This document shows positions 9,839-22,067 of a stretch of DNA of 64,000 nucleotides, in pieces. The first letter of the stretch is position 1. Every line of letters begins with the position of its first letter. The position numbers and the translations under genes were made by a program. This stretch comes from Microglena sp. YARC (lineage: Eukaryota; Chlorophyta; Chlorophyceae; Chlamydomonadales; Chlamydomonadaceae): positions 113,816,926-113,880,925 of the forward strand of contig CM039462.1 in NCBI GenBank assembly GCA_022414725.1, read 5' to 3'. The notes beneath the pieces are model-generated. The model was not told the DNA's origin. It searched no databases and saw only the letters and a list, made by a program, of their open reading frames with translations.

Positions 9839-12800
9839 GCGATTAGACGCAAAGTCATAAGGCTCGGAGCGGAGAGCAGACATGCTAGGGCGAAAAAAGG
9901 ACCTCCAGCTCCAATTGCTCGCCTCAAAGCTTCGTCTACTAGAAAAAATAGTCCCCCCTCCAGGTATCTCAAGCAGCTGACATGAAGGAGCAGGGATGAG
10001 AGGTCCGTCGAGATGGAGGATTCTTGAGAGGAACCTCAACCAGTTGCTCTAAGGAGCACTACATGAAGTGGGTGGGGGAGGTAAGCTCGGAGAAGGGAAA
10101 TAGGAGAGAGCTCCTTCTGAAGTACTAAGGATGGGGGTCGGGTGGTCCCAAATTAACTTGAAGAGAATAGCCTGCCCCCCTCCAGTAGGCTGACCTCTTA
10201 TGCACTCTGGAGGGGGCAGAGTAGCGATTAGACCGCATGAATATGCGTCTGTAACACTCAAATGGAAACAGGCACTGAGCAGCTCCATAGCCGCGAAATT
10301 GCAGTCGCTCCGGCCGAATTGGCCGAAGCAGCTTCGCAGCAAAGTCATAAGGCGGCCGGAGAGCAGACCATTGCTAAGGGCGAAAAAAGAACCTCCAGCT
10401 CCAATTGTCGCCTCAAAGCTTCGTCTACTAGGTATCTCAGCAGCTGACATGAAGGAGCAGGGATGAGAGGGTGGAGATGGAGGATTCTGAGAGAAGGAGG
10501 AAGTGGTGGGGCTCGGAAGAGGAATCAAGGAGAGCTCTTCTGAAGTACTAAGGATGGGGGTCGGGTGGTCCCAAATTAACTTGAAGAGAATAGCCTGCCC
10601 CCTCCAGTAGGCTGACCTCTTATGCTGACCTCTGGAGGGGCAGAGTAGCGGATTAGACCGCATGAGCGTCTGTAACACTCAAATGGGGCACTTGAGCAGC
10701 TCCCATAGCCGCGAAAATTGCAGTCGCTCCGGCCGATTTGGCCGAAGCGCTTCGCAGCAAAGTCATAAGGCGCCGGAGAACAGACATTTCTAGGGGCGAA
10801 AAAAGAACCTCCAGCTCCAATTGTCGCCTCAAAGCTTCGATAGGGGTTATCTCAGCCGCTAGGAAGGAGCAGGATATGGAAGATGGAGGTTCTGAGAGGA
10901 AGGAGGAAGTGGGTGGGGGGGCAGCAGCTGACATGGGGGGTCGGGTGGTCCCCCAAATTAACTTGGGATGAAGGCCTGCCCCCCTCCAGTAGGCTGAACC
11001 TCTTATGCTGAGGTCTGAGAGTAGCGGGATAGACGGGACAGGGTGAGCGTCTGTACACTCAAATGGGGCAGGGCTGGAGCTTCCCATTAAGGGGGTATTG
11101 GCGGTCGCTCCGGCCGAATTTGAAGAGAATCCGAAGAGCAGCTGCCCCCCTCCAGTAGGATGCACCTAATTAGATCCTTGGAGGGCAGAGTACGACCGGA
11201 GGATGCAGACATCTGCTAACACTCAAATGGAAGCTCCAATTGCTCCCATAGCCGCGAAATTGCTTTCGTCTACTAGCTCCGGCGATCTCAGCCCCCGCTG
11301 GACAACGCAGCTGGAAGCGAGCAGGGATGAAGAAGGGTGGAGAATGGAGGATTCGCAGCAAAGTGAGAGGAAGGAGGAAGTGGGGCGGCCGAGAGGCAGA
11401 CAGTTGCGAAAAAAGATGCGCTCTCGAAGGGAATGAGAGGGTGGAGATGGGAGATATTCAGGAGAGAGTGGGTGGGGCTCGGAAGAAGGGAATCAGGAGA
11501 GGGCTCTGAAGTACTAAGGATGGGGGTCGGTGGTCCAAATTAACTTGAAGAGAATAGCCTGCCCCTCCAGTAGCTGACCTCTTATGCTGACCTCTGGAGG
11601 GGGCAGAGTTAGCGGATTAGACCGCATGGGTCTGTAACACTCAAATGGGCACTGAGCAGCTCCCATAGCCGCGAAATTGCAGTCGCTATCCAGCCGAATT
11701 GCCGAAGCAGCTTCGCAGCAAAGTCATAAGGCGGCCGGAGAGGCAACATTGCTTTTTTTTTTTTTTTTTTTAGGGGCGAAAAAGGACCTCCAGCTCCAAT
11801 TGTCGCCTCAAAAGTTCGTCTACTAGGTATCTCAGCAGCTGACATGAAGGAGCAGGGATGAGAGGGATGGAGATGGAGGGATTCTGAGAGGAAGGAGGAA
11901 GTGGGTGGGCTCGGAACGAAGGGAATCAGAAGAGCTCCTTCTTATAGTACTAAGGATGGGGGTCGGGTGGTCCTCAAAATAAACTTGAAGAGAATAGCCT
12001 GCCCCCCTCCAGTAGGCTGACTCTTATGCTGACCTCTGGAGGGCAGAGTAGCGGATTAGACCGCAATGAGCGTCTGTGTAACACTCAAAGGATGGGGCAC
12101 TGAGCAGCTCCCATACCGCGAAATTGCAGTCGCTCCAGCCGAATGGCCGAAGCAGCTTCGCAAGCAAAGTCATAAGGCGGCCGGAGAGGCAGACATTGCT
12201 AGGGGGGCGAAAAAAGGACCTCCAGCTCCAATTGTCGCCTCAAAGCTTCGTCTAACTAGGTATCTCAGCAGCTGACATGAAGGAGCAGGGATGCAGAGGG
12301 TGGAGATGAGGATTCTGAGAGGAAGGAGAAGTGGGTGGGGCTCGGAAGAAGGGAATCAGCGAGAGAGCTCCTTCTGAAGTACTAAGGATGGAGGTCGGGT
12401 GTCTCAAATTAACTTGAAAGAATAGCCTGCCCCCCTCCAGTGGCTGACCTCTATGCTGACCTTGAGGCAGAGTAGCGGATTAGACCGCATGAGCGTCTGT
12501 AACACTCAAAGTGGGGCACTGAGCAGCTCCCATAGCGCGAAATTGCAGTCGCTCCAGCCGATTGGCTTGAAGCAGCTTCGCAGCAAAGTCATAAGGCGGC
12601 CGGAGAGCAGACATTGCTAGGGCGAAAAAAGGACCTCCAGCTCCAATTGTCGCCTCAAAGCTTCGTCTCTACTAGTATCTCAGCAGCTGACATGAAGGAG
12701 CAGGGATGAGAGGGGGAGATGGAGGATTCTGAGAGGAAGGAGGAAGTGGGTGGGGCTTCGGTAAGAAGGGAATCAGGAGAGAGCTCCTTCTGAAGTACTA

Positions 12801-15800
12801 AGGATGGAGGTCGGGTTGGTCTCAAATTAACTTGGAGATAGCCTGCCCCCCTCCTCACAGCATGACCTCTTATGCTGACCTCTAGGGGGGTCAAGAGTAG
12901 CGGATTATGACCGCAATGAGCGTCTGTAACACTCAAATGGGGCACTGAGGCAGCTCCCATAGCCGCGAAATTGCAGTCGCTCAGCCGAATTGGCCGAAGC
13001 AGCTTCGCAGCAAAGTTAAGGCGGCCGGAGAGCAGACATTGCTAGGGCGAAAAAAAGGACCTCCAGCTCCAATTGTCGCCTCAAAGCTTCGTCTACTAGG
13101 TATCGTCAGCAGCTGACATGAAGGAGCAGGGATGAGAGGGTGGAGATGGAGGATTCTGAGAGAAGGAGAAGTGGGTGGGGCTCGGAAGAAGGGAATCAGG
13201 AGAGAGCTCCTTCTGAAGTACTAAGGATGGGGTCGGGTGGTCCCAAATTAACTTGAAGAGAATAGCCTGCCCCCCTCCAGTAGGCTGACCTCTTATGCTG
13301 ACCTCTGGAGGGGGCAGAGTAGCGGATTAGAACGGCGCATGAAGCGTCTGTAACACTCAAATGGGGCACTGAAGCAGCTCCATAGCCGCGAAATTGCAGT
13401 CGCTCCAGCCGAATTGGCCGAAGCAGCTTCGCAGCAAAGTTACATAAGGCGGCCGGAGAAGCAGACATTGCTAGGGCGAAAAAAGGACCTCCAGCTCCAA
13501 ATTGTCGCCTCAAAAGCTTCGTCTACTAGGTATCTCAGCAGCCTGACATGAAGGAGCAGGGATGAGAGGGTGGAGATGGAGGATTCTGAGAGGAAGGAGG
13601 AATGGGTGGGGCTCGGAAGAAGGGAATCAGGAGAGAGCTCCTTCTGAAGTACTAAGGATGGGGGTCGGGTGGTCTCCAATTAACTTGAAGAGAATAGCCT
13701 GCCCCCCTCCAGTAGGCTGACCTCTTATGCTGACCTCTGGAGGGGGCAGAGTAGCGGATTAGACCGCAATGAGCGTCTGTAACACTCAAATGGGGCACTG
13801 AGCAGCTCCCATAGCCGCGAAATTGCAGTCGCTCCAAGCCGAATTGGCCGAAGCAGCTTCGCAGCAAAGTTATAAGGCGGCCGGAGAGCAGACATTGCTT
13901 TAGGCGAAAAAAGGACCTCCAGCTCCAATTGTGTGTGTCGCCTCAAAGCTTCGTCTACTAGGTAATTCAGCATGACATGAAGGAGCAGGGATGAGAGGGT
14001 GGAGATGGAGGATTCTGAGAGGAAGGAGGAAGTGGTGGGGCTCGGAAGAAGGGAATCAGGAGAGAGCTCCTTCTGAAGTACTAAGGATGGGGGTCGGGTG
14101 GTCCCAAATTAACTTGAAGAGAATAGCCTGCCCCCTCCAGTAGGCTGACCTCTTATGCTGACCTCTGGAGGGGCAGAGTAGCGGATTAGACCGCACATGA
14201 GCGTCTGTAACACTCAAATGGGGCACTGAGCAGCTCCCATAGCCGCGAAATTGCAGTCGCTCCAGCCGAATTGGCCGAGCAGCTTCGGCAGCAAAAGTCA
14301 TAAGGCGGCCGGAGAGCAGACATTGCTAGGCGAAAAAAGGACCTCCAGCTCCAATTGTCGCCTCAAAGCTTCGTCTACTAGGTATCTCAGCAGGCTGACA
14401 TGAAGGAGCAGGGATGAGAGGTGGAGATGGAGGATTCTGAGAGGAAGGAGGAAGGGGTGGGGCTCGAAGAAGGGAATCAGGAGAAGCTCCTTCTGAAGTA
14501 CTAAGGATGGAGGTCGGGTTGTCTCAAATTAACTTGAAGAGAATAGCCTGCCCCCCTCCAGTAGGCTGACCTCTTATGCTGACCTCTGGAGGGGGCAGAG
14601 TAGAGTTAACCGCATGAGCGTCTGTAACACTCAAATGGGCACTGAGCAGCTCCATAGCGCGAAATTGCAGTCGCTCCAGCCGAATTGGCCGAAGCAGTTT
14701 CGCAGCAAAGTTATAAGGCCCGGAGAGCAGACATTGCTTAGGCGAAAAAAAGGACCTCCAGCTCCAATTGTCGCCTCAAAGCTTCGTCTACTAGGTATCT
14801 CAGCAGCTGACATGAAGGAGCAGGGATGAGAGGGTGGAGATGGAGGACTTCTGAGAGGAAGGAGAAGTGGGTGGGCTCGGAAGAAGGGAAATAGGAGAGA
14901 GCTCCTTCTGAAGTACTAAGGATGGGGTCGGGTGGTCCCAAATTAACCTTGAAGAGAATAGCCTGCCCCCCTCCAGTAGGCTGACCTCTTATGCTGACCT
15001 CTGTTGAGGGGGCAGAGTAGCGGATTAGACCGCATGAGCGTCTGTACACTCAAATGGGGCACTGAGCAGCTCCCATAGCGCGAAATTGCAGTCGCCCAGC
15101 CGAATTTTGCGAGCAGCCTTCGCAGCAAAGCATGAAGGCGCCGGAGAGCAGACATTGCTAGGGAGGGCAAAAAAGGACCTCCAGCTCCAATTGTCGCCTC
15201 AAAGCTTCGTCTACTAGGTATCTCAGCAGCTGACATGAAGAGCAGCAGGATGAGAGGGTGGAGATGGAGGATTCTGAGAGGAAGGAGGAAGTGGGTGGGG
15301 CTCGGAAGAAGGAATAGGAGAGAGCTCCTTCTGAAGTACTAAGGATGGTCGGGTGGTCCCAAATTAACTTGAAGAGAAAGCCCTGCCCCCCTCCAAGTAG
15401 GCTGACCTCTTATGCTGACCTCTGGAGGGGGCAGAGTAGCGGAATAGACCGCATGAGCGTCTGTAACACTCAAATGGGGCACTGAGCAGCTCCCATAGCC
15501 GCGAAATTGCAGTCGCTCCAGCCGAATTGGCCGAAGCAGCTTCGCAGCAAAGTCATAAGGCGGCGAGAGCAGACATTGCTAGGCGAAAAAAGGACCTCCA
15601 GCTCCAATTGTCGCTCAAAGCTTCGTCTACTAGGTATCTCAGCAGCTGACATGAAGGAGCAGGGATGAGAGGGTAGAGATGGATCGGATCTGAGAGGAAG
15701 GAGGAAGTGGGTGGGGCTCGGAAGAAGGGAATCAGGAGAGAGCTCCTTCTGAGTACTAAGGATGGGGGTCGGGTGGTCCCAAATTAACTTGAAGAGAATA

Positions 15801-17145
15801 GCCTGCCCCCCTCCAGTAGGCTGACCTCTTATGCTGACCTCTGGAGGGGGCAGAGTAGCGGATTAGACCGCATGAGCGTCTGTAACACTCAAATGGGCAC
15901 TGAGCAGCTCCCATAGCCGCGAAATTGCAGTCGCTCCAGCCGAATTGGCCGAAGCAAGCTTGCAGCAAAAGTCATAAGGCGGCGGAGAGCAGACATTGCT
16001 AGGGCGGAAAAAAAGGACCTCCAGCTCCAATTGTCGCCTCAAAGCTTCGTCTACTAGGTATCTCAGCAGCTGACATGAAGGAGCAGGGATGAGAGGGGGA
16101 GATGGAGGATTCTGAGAGGAAAGGAGGAAGTGGGTGGGGCTCGGAAGAAGGGAATAGGAGAGAGCTCCTTCTGAAGTACTAGGATGGAGGTCGGGTGGTC
16201 TCAAAATTAACTTGAAGAGAAATAGCCTGCCCCCCTCCAGTAGGCTGACCTCTTATGCTGAACCTCTTGGAGGGGGCAGAGTAGCGGATTAGACCGCATG
16301 AGCGTCTGTAACACTCAAATGGGGCACTGAGCAGCTCCCATAGCCGCGAAATTGCAGTCGCTCCAGCCGAATTGGCCGAAGCAGCTTCGCAGCAAAGTTA
16401 TAAGGCGGCCGGAGAGCAGACATTGCTAGGGCGAAAAAAGGACCTCCAGCTCCAATTGTCGCCTCAAAGCTTCGTCTACTAGGTATCTCAGCAGCTGACA
16501 TGAAGGAGCAGGGATGAGAGGGTGGAGATGGAGGATTCTGAGAGGAAGGAGGAAGTGGGTGGGGCTCGGAAGAAGGGAAATAGGAGAGAGCTCCTTCTGA
16601 AGTACTAAGGATGGGGGTCGGGTGGTCCCAAATTAACTTGAAGAGAATAGCCTGCCCCCCTCCAGTAGGCTGACCTCTTATGCTGACCTCTGGAGGGGGC
16701 AGAGTAGCGGATTAGACCGCATGAGCGTCTGTAACACTCAAATGGGGCACTGAGCAGCTCCCATAGCCGCGAAATTGCAGTCGCTCCAGCCGAATTGGCC
16801 GAAGCAGCTTCGCAGCAAAGTCATAAGGCGGCCGGAGAGCAGACATTGCTAGGGCGAAAAAAGGACCTCCAGCTCCAATTGTCGCCTCAAAGCTTCGTCT
16901 ACTAGGTATCTCAGCAGCTGACATGAAGGAGCAGGGATGAGAGGGTGGAGATGGAGGATTCTGAGAGGAAGGAGGAAGTGGGTGGGGCTCGGAAGAAGGG
17001 AATCAGGAGAGAGCTCCTTCTGAAGTACTAAGGATGGAGGTCGGGTGGTCCCAAATTAACTTGAAGAGAATAGCCTGCCCCCCTCCATTAGGCTGACCTC
17101 TTATGCTGACCTCTGGAGGGGGCAGAGTATCGGATTAGACCGCAT
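9839..17145. repeat. 423-bp satellite array A, about 17 units
   Basis: The unit contains landmarks CCTCCAGCTCCAATTGTCGCC, GACATGAAGGAGCAGGGATG, GAAGTACTAAGGATGG, CTGACCTCTTATGCTGACC and GCGTCTGTAACACTC. Successive copies from 15.8 to 17.1 kb are spaced 423 bp and nearly identical. Since 423 is divisible by 3, a 70-codon minus-strand frame recurs in every clean unit; I do not regard it as a gene. Units at 9.8-15.7 kb carry many single-base indels, and those at 9.8-11.5 kb are also rearranged. Confidence 0.9.
11753..11771 (+). other. Poly(T) insertion inside a satellite unit
   Basis: The satellite consensus CATTGCTAGGGCG is interrupted by 18-19 T residues after CATTGC. Neighbouring units lack it. 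It fits a tail-only retroinsertion in minus orientation, though a replication or assembly error is possible. Confidence 0.45.
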
Positions 17146-17182
17146 CACATTACATTACATTACATTACATTACGTTACATGT
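17146..17182 (-). repeat. LINE 3' microsatellite tail (TAATG)n
   Basis: On the plus strand CATTACATTACATTACATTA repeats five to six times directly next to the satellite junction. A short tandem repeat instead of poly(A) is typical of some LINE clades. Confidence 0.8.
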
Positions 17183-17599
17183 TAAAGTCTACTTGACACC
17201 GCGAGGGTGTACGAGACTCTGTGCTTTAAACAAAAAGAAAAAGCACCCACAAAGCAAAAAACCCCATTACATCAGGGTTGTGTCGAGGACAAACAAACCA
17301 AACTCCCAACCACCGTTTTGGTGGCGTAGGCATTAAACCCCTTAGAGCCGGACCCAGATCTCAACCACTTACAGTGGCGGAGGTAAGAAGCTAACAAATG
17401 AGAAGTCACAAGAAGAAGAAAAAAGGGATGAAAATTACGGTGGCCCTAAGCAGTCCAGGGCTTCCTGTCTTGCTCTTCTACAAGTAGAAGATAGTCGGCT
17501 AGGTTGCTCCAAAAAGACTTAGTGCCATTTCCATTCAATAAAGTTCTGAATGTGGAATCGCAGAATTCCACATTCCATACGGTTAAGTTGGTATCCTCA

Positions 17600-18559
17600 T
17601 GGACATGCTATAAATATCTGTAAACAGCTTCTGGTAGCGGAGGCGAATATCATTATAAAAAGGCACTCCCAACATATGCATTTCATCCCAGGTTTTTGGA
17701 AACCCACAACATTGACAGTGTCTCATTGAGCGAGGGATGTGTGCTCTATCCACCACCCTCATTCTTTCTGTGTTCAGCCAATGGGAACCATTCTAAAACT
17801 GTGCTATAGAACGAATCTGATCCTGCTTATGTAAGGCGGATGTAAAGGGAATCAAGCCATTCTCATCATTTGCTGTTGGCTGCGAACCATTTTTGTTATC
17901 AGGAGGTTTAAAGCCAACCCTTCTCTCATCAGGGATGTCCTCTAACTGCATTGGTGTCACTTGGGTACTTAAACCTCCATGACTCAAAAACTTCAGACAT
18001 AATACCTTCGACATCGACAGCCTCCAAAATGTTGATGTTTTTACTGATCCTAGCTTGTGGAGAGCACAACGCAAGTCATGAACCCAGCCAGTGTTGGAGT
18101 CAAAAGATTCCTCAAGAGCCATTCTAATGAGATCCTCAGGTTCTTTATGTATGGTCTTGTTCCAGAAGCGCAAAGCTTGTTTAAAGCCAAGCAGAAACAC
18201 AACGGGGTTCTACCCAGCTCTTCCATGATAATATTAGAATGTAGTAGATTGGCAAACACCCAACCATTTGTTTAAGTATACCTCTATGCCATTTCTCACA
18301 AGCATGGTCATTTGAGATAAGTGTGTTGTTCAGAATAGAAGGAGCCCACACCTCACAGCCAAAATTCAGGATATGTTGTACAAGAGAATCAAACAGGTGG
18401 GTGAGAATATCAATATTCGTATATCTCCATAGTATGGCATCGCCTACGGAGCATGTGGTGTGCCTTTTGGGCCTTAGTGAGCATCCTAGAAAAAGCAGCT
18501 TTTGCACGATTGCTTGAGTCACCATCCACAAAGAGGGATCCCAAGTAGATAAAAGATAA
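17600..18559 (-). pseudogene. LINE ORF2 C-terminal part
   Basis: The minus-strand fragment at 18,181-18,531 has LVQHILNFGCEVWAPSI, the segment after the RT thumb (...YGCEVW...) found in many LINEs. About 150 codons later, near 17,700-17,760, broken frames read RSMRHCQCCG...DEMH, a Cys/His motif like the LINE C-terminal zinc finger. Several frameshifts separate the pieces. Confidence 0.7.
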
Positions 18560-19917
18560 CTTTGTAGAAAGTTGTGCTTCCATCATAGACAAAATTTGTA
18601 ATCAGGATCCATGCGGGCCTCATCACAGAATTGCTTGTTGAAAACGACAATCTCAGTTTTCTTTATATTCACAGCCATCTTAGTAGCCTCACAGAAATCT
18701 CTCAGACAGTCAAGCATCGCTTGCATATCTGCCGGGGATTCTTGCCATTATAGCTAGGTCATCAGCATAAAGTAACAGTTGCAGAATCTTTCCCCTAAGC
18801 TCAGCCCCTACATTTGGGAGCTTGGATTGGAGGAACGATTCAATTCTATCAATGAACAGACCGAATAAGGAGTGGGGGATAGGGGGTCTCCTTGTTTAAC
18901 TCCTACAAGGGATGGAAAAAAACAAGGAGGATCCAATGTCCCCATGTGTAGGCGAACTTGGAAAACAACATGAATATACATGGACTTCAGAATACTGAGA
19001 TAGGGGTCCTTGACTCCTAGCCTTGCTAAGCAATCCCATAGCAAGTTCTCTGTTGACCCAATCATAAGCCTTCTTGAAATCAACAAAAGCCACAAAGAGT
19101 GGTTTTTTCTTTTCTCTATATTTATCTACAATATGGTTAAGAATGAAATGATGCATCTGCAGTACCCCTACCACTTCTAAATCCATATTGGCCAGCGGCT
19201 CTGAGGTTGAATTCTTCTGACCAATCATCTAGTCTACGTAGCATGCAAAGGGAGAAGATCTTTCCTATGGAGTTGCTCACCGCAAGACCTCGATTAGTTG
19301 TCCTTGTCATGCACACTGCCTTTGGATTTGGGTACGGGTACCAAGGCAGCTGCAGCCCATTGGCTAGGGTAAGAAGTCTTCCAGATGAGATTAAACAGGT
19401 TAGTCATAGCTTGTACAAAATCGGGAGTTGGCTTCATGGGAAGCAAATCTGTACCATTCTGCAGGTGATACCATCTACCCCGGGGAGGAGTTTTTCCGTA
19501 GGGATTGGAGAACAGAAAACACCTCCTTGGTGGTAAAGTCTTGACAATACCATGTTGGTGCGGCCTCTATCTGAGGTCCATCAGCTTGAGGGACAAAGTC
19601 CCTAGCATCCAGACTTGGATCAATACCTACTTGCACTCAAAGAGGTCTGCAAAATAATCAGTCCAATCATGAATTGTGATGTCTGCCGTAGTGGCCTTGT
19701 TAGGCCTCACGCACGTCTTTCCAAAAACTTTTCGGATTATGCCGAGAAATTCGTTATGAAGGTTCTCCATGCGTGTTCTTAGGCCACTTCCTCTTCTTTC
19801 TTCTGAGAATCCTCCTTGTACTCCTTGTGCAATAGAACCATCCAAGTCAGAGCTAGAGCCATGTTGATGTTCTGCTTGGCTTGCTGCCTGTCTAGCACGA
19901 TTGCATTCATCATTCAT
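18560..19917 (-). pseudogene. LINE reverse transcriptase domain
   Basis: Pieces in order on the minus strand: an N-terminal linker (19,917-19,627), FVAFVDFKKAYDWVNRE (RT motif A with its catalytic Asp), GVKQGDPLSPTPYSV (motif B), and YADDLA encoded near 18,750 (motif C, the YxDD box). These are unmistakable non-LTR RT motifs. The frame changes at least three times between them, so no intact polymerase can be made. Confidence 0.85.
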
Positions 19918-20256
19918 ACCATGCGTTCACGGGCCCGTGCTTACGCTTAGCTACAGGTTTGTGACATGGTGTGCATTTTGCTTATGGCTAGTTCAATAGC
20001 AACTAGCAATCCCCTTCTCTGAATCTTCCATAGATGAGCTATGGAGTGCATTGTCAAGTAATCGCGTTAACGTCTGGATCACGCTTTAATTGTGTGTGCA
20101 TACATCTGGACATAGTTATCTTTCCATTTCAGTTTGGGCGAAGGTTTACCACCAGCAGGTGTACTAATAGTACCTTGAGAAGGCCTAAGGGCAGCATCTG
20201 GTATGTGGAGTTGATGAGGGATATCAAACTTTCCACCCCCGGGCCTGAGAGGGCAG

Positions 20257-21043
20257 TCATGCTTGGGAGCCACAACTAAACTTGACACCTGGGGTGTTGA
20301 GAAGACTAGGGGCGGCTAGCCGCATAATCAATGACAGATTTCTTGTCCATGCCATCTGCAAAGAAGGTATGTGCACCTTGCATATCACCTTCTGCTTTCT
20401 ACCGTTAAGGATGATAAGACCAGTTACTACACATAGCTGGAGTAGGGCCCCCCCCAATCGATTGGGGGGAGCTGTGTCCATGCTAACCACCTCGGTTGAA
20501 TGGTTTGGTTGGGGGGCTTTACTATTCGGTTTGGGATACTGGTTCATCTCCTAACTCGGTATCATTGTCCACACCAAGACCAACCCGAGCGTTGAAGTCA
20601 CCCATCACCATAACGTTGCCTTTTTCTTGGAAGTTCCCAATGATTTTACCTAGAGTGAGGAAGTGGTCCTCTATACTAATGCAGTCGTCACCATGTTTGT
20701 AGTATGAGCTGTTAGCAATGTGGGATATAAGCACACCAAGTGTGTGTTCCATGTATGCGAAATCCATGCCATGCCTAATTCAGGATGCCTCATGGACTAA
20801 AGTAGCATTTAGGCAAGTGCGGACATAGATAGCGACCCCCCCATCCTTGCTCAACTTGGGGCGAGGGGCACAAGAAAGCATTTGAAACCTGGAATGTGGG
20901 GGGTGTCTAGCTGGCCACGCACCCCTGTGTGTGAAAACAATAAAATGTTGTGTTTTCTCACCACTTTCATTGCTGCACCGCAGCTGCTTAGAACACTGAG
21001 TTTGTCTCTGATGTTCCATGCAAGGCACCTTAGTCCACTTCAT
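20257..21043 (-). pseudogene. LINE AP-endonuclease domain
   Basis: The frame at 20,780-21,043 contains LSKDGGVAIYVRTCLNA and that at 20,522-20,767 contains NVMVMGDFNARVG, both hallmark segments of the APE-like endonuclease that nicks the target. A lost frame lies between them. The final catalytic SDH motif was not located by eye. Confidence 0.8.
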
Positions 21044-21137
21044 GCATCAGTCGATGAGACACCTGAGGGGGGCCTTGTCCCGCACCTTCAGGAGTCCTCT
21101 ATTGAACGAAACCCACTTAGAGGGGTCCCTCTTAGCT

Positions 21138-22055
21138 TCAGAAACGCTGGAGGTGTTCCTTGTGCAGCTTCAGCTCCTCAGGAGACAAGAAATCCAGAGC
21201 TGCTATTCCGCTATCCTTGAGAAACCTTCGGTTCCTCACAATGGAGGAAGCATCGAAGCTGGAGGATACTGTGATTAGGGCAAGGCGGGGTCGTGAGGGA
21301 TCCACCTTGCCTCCCATGCGTCGAGCGGACACAATAGTAAACTCTGCCTTGTCTTGCTCCTTCTGGGCGTAGGTGTGTTGGCTTCTAAAAAGCCTGGGTG
21401 AGCTTAGACTTACAGCCACCGCTAGCTGTCTGTCATTCTCGTTGGATCTTCAGGGATGCCTGAGATCCTGAATTGCATGTCGTAACCTGCTTGGTCTGGG
21501 GGGGCTGAGCCCGGTCGCTGTATGAGTGGCCGACTCCATGCAGATTCTTTTTCCCCGTGCTGGGGGCACCACCGGCCGATCCTTGATAGCAGCTTCCAGG
21601 GCGGAAATGCGCTTCTCCTGGGATACTATCGTATCCCTCTGGGCGTTCAGAGTGGCCTCTATGTTTGCGATCTTAGTGGTCTGTTTCTGAACGGTTTCCC
21701 ACATCTCACTCAAAAGTCCTTCCACCAAATTCAATGTTTGATGCGACTCTTTTTTAATCGAGTCGAACGATTTGTCCAGTGCGGGTTTAAGCACTGTAGC
21801 GTACCACATTGCAAACCACGGGGGGAGTGCACTATCCCCGGGTGATCCAGGGTCAATGCTCATGTCTTGCGTCTGACTTCTAGTTATTGTCATAGCTATT
21901 CGCACAGGTTTGTTGGGAGAGCAGGGAGTTTTTGGGTGCCGGGTGACAGGTGCAATTTGAAAGTTGCGAGTTTGGGTATGCGATGCGATGCGATGCGGTA
22001 AGGAAGGATGCGACGAGGTGCTTGTAATGCGGTGAGGAAGGATGCGACGAGGTCC
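21138..22055 (-). pseudogene. LINE ORF1 (coiled-coil protein)
   Basis: The frame at 21,450-22,085 encodes about 200 residues. A basic, Pro-rich start is followed by a heptad-type coiled coil (about residues 115-175: VQKQTTKIANIEATLNAQR). A second frame at 21,138-21,419 holds a basic segment that may be its RNA-binding part. LINE ORF1 proteins often trimerise through such coils. The start codon is uncertain because the frame runs into satellite sequence. Upstream, a short GATGCGACGAGGT repeat is 5' UTR. Confidence 0.6.
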
Positions 22056-22067
22056 TTGTAACGCCGA

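Larger units (their letters stand above)
17146..22067 (-). mobile_element. 4.9-kb APE-type LINE inserted in the satellite
   Basis: The satellite stops at GACCGCAT (17,145) and resumes at CATGAGCGTCTG (22,068) in phase, leaving at most a 3-4 bp duplication. On the minus strand the order is ORF1, AP endonuclease, reverse transcriptase, C-terminal Cys/His motif, about 400 bases of 3' UTR and a (TAATG)n tail. Coding frames are broken many times, so this is an old but nearly full-length copy. The domain order is that of APE LINEs (I/Jockey/L1-like clades). Confidence 0.85.
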
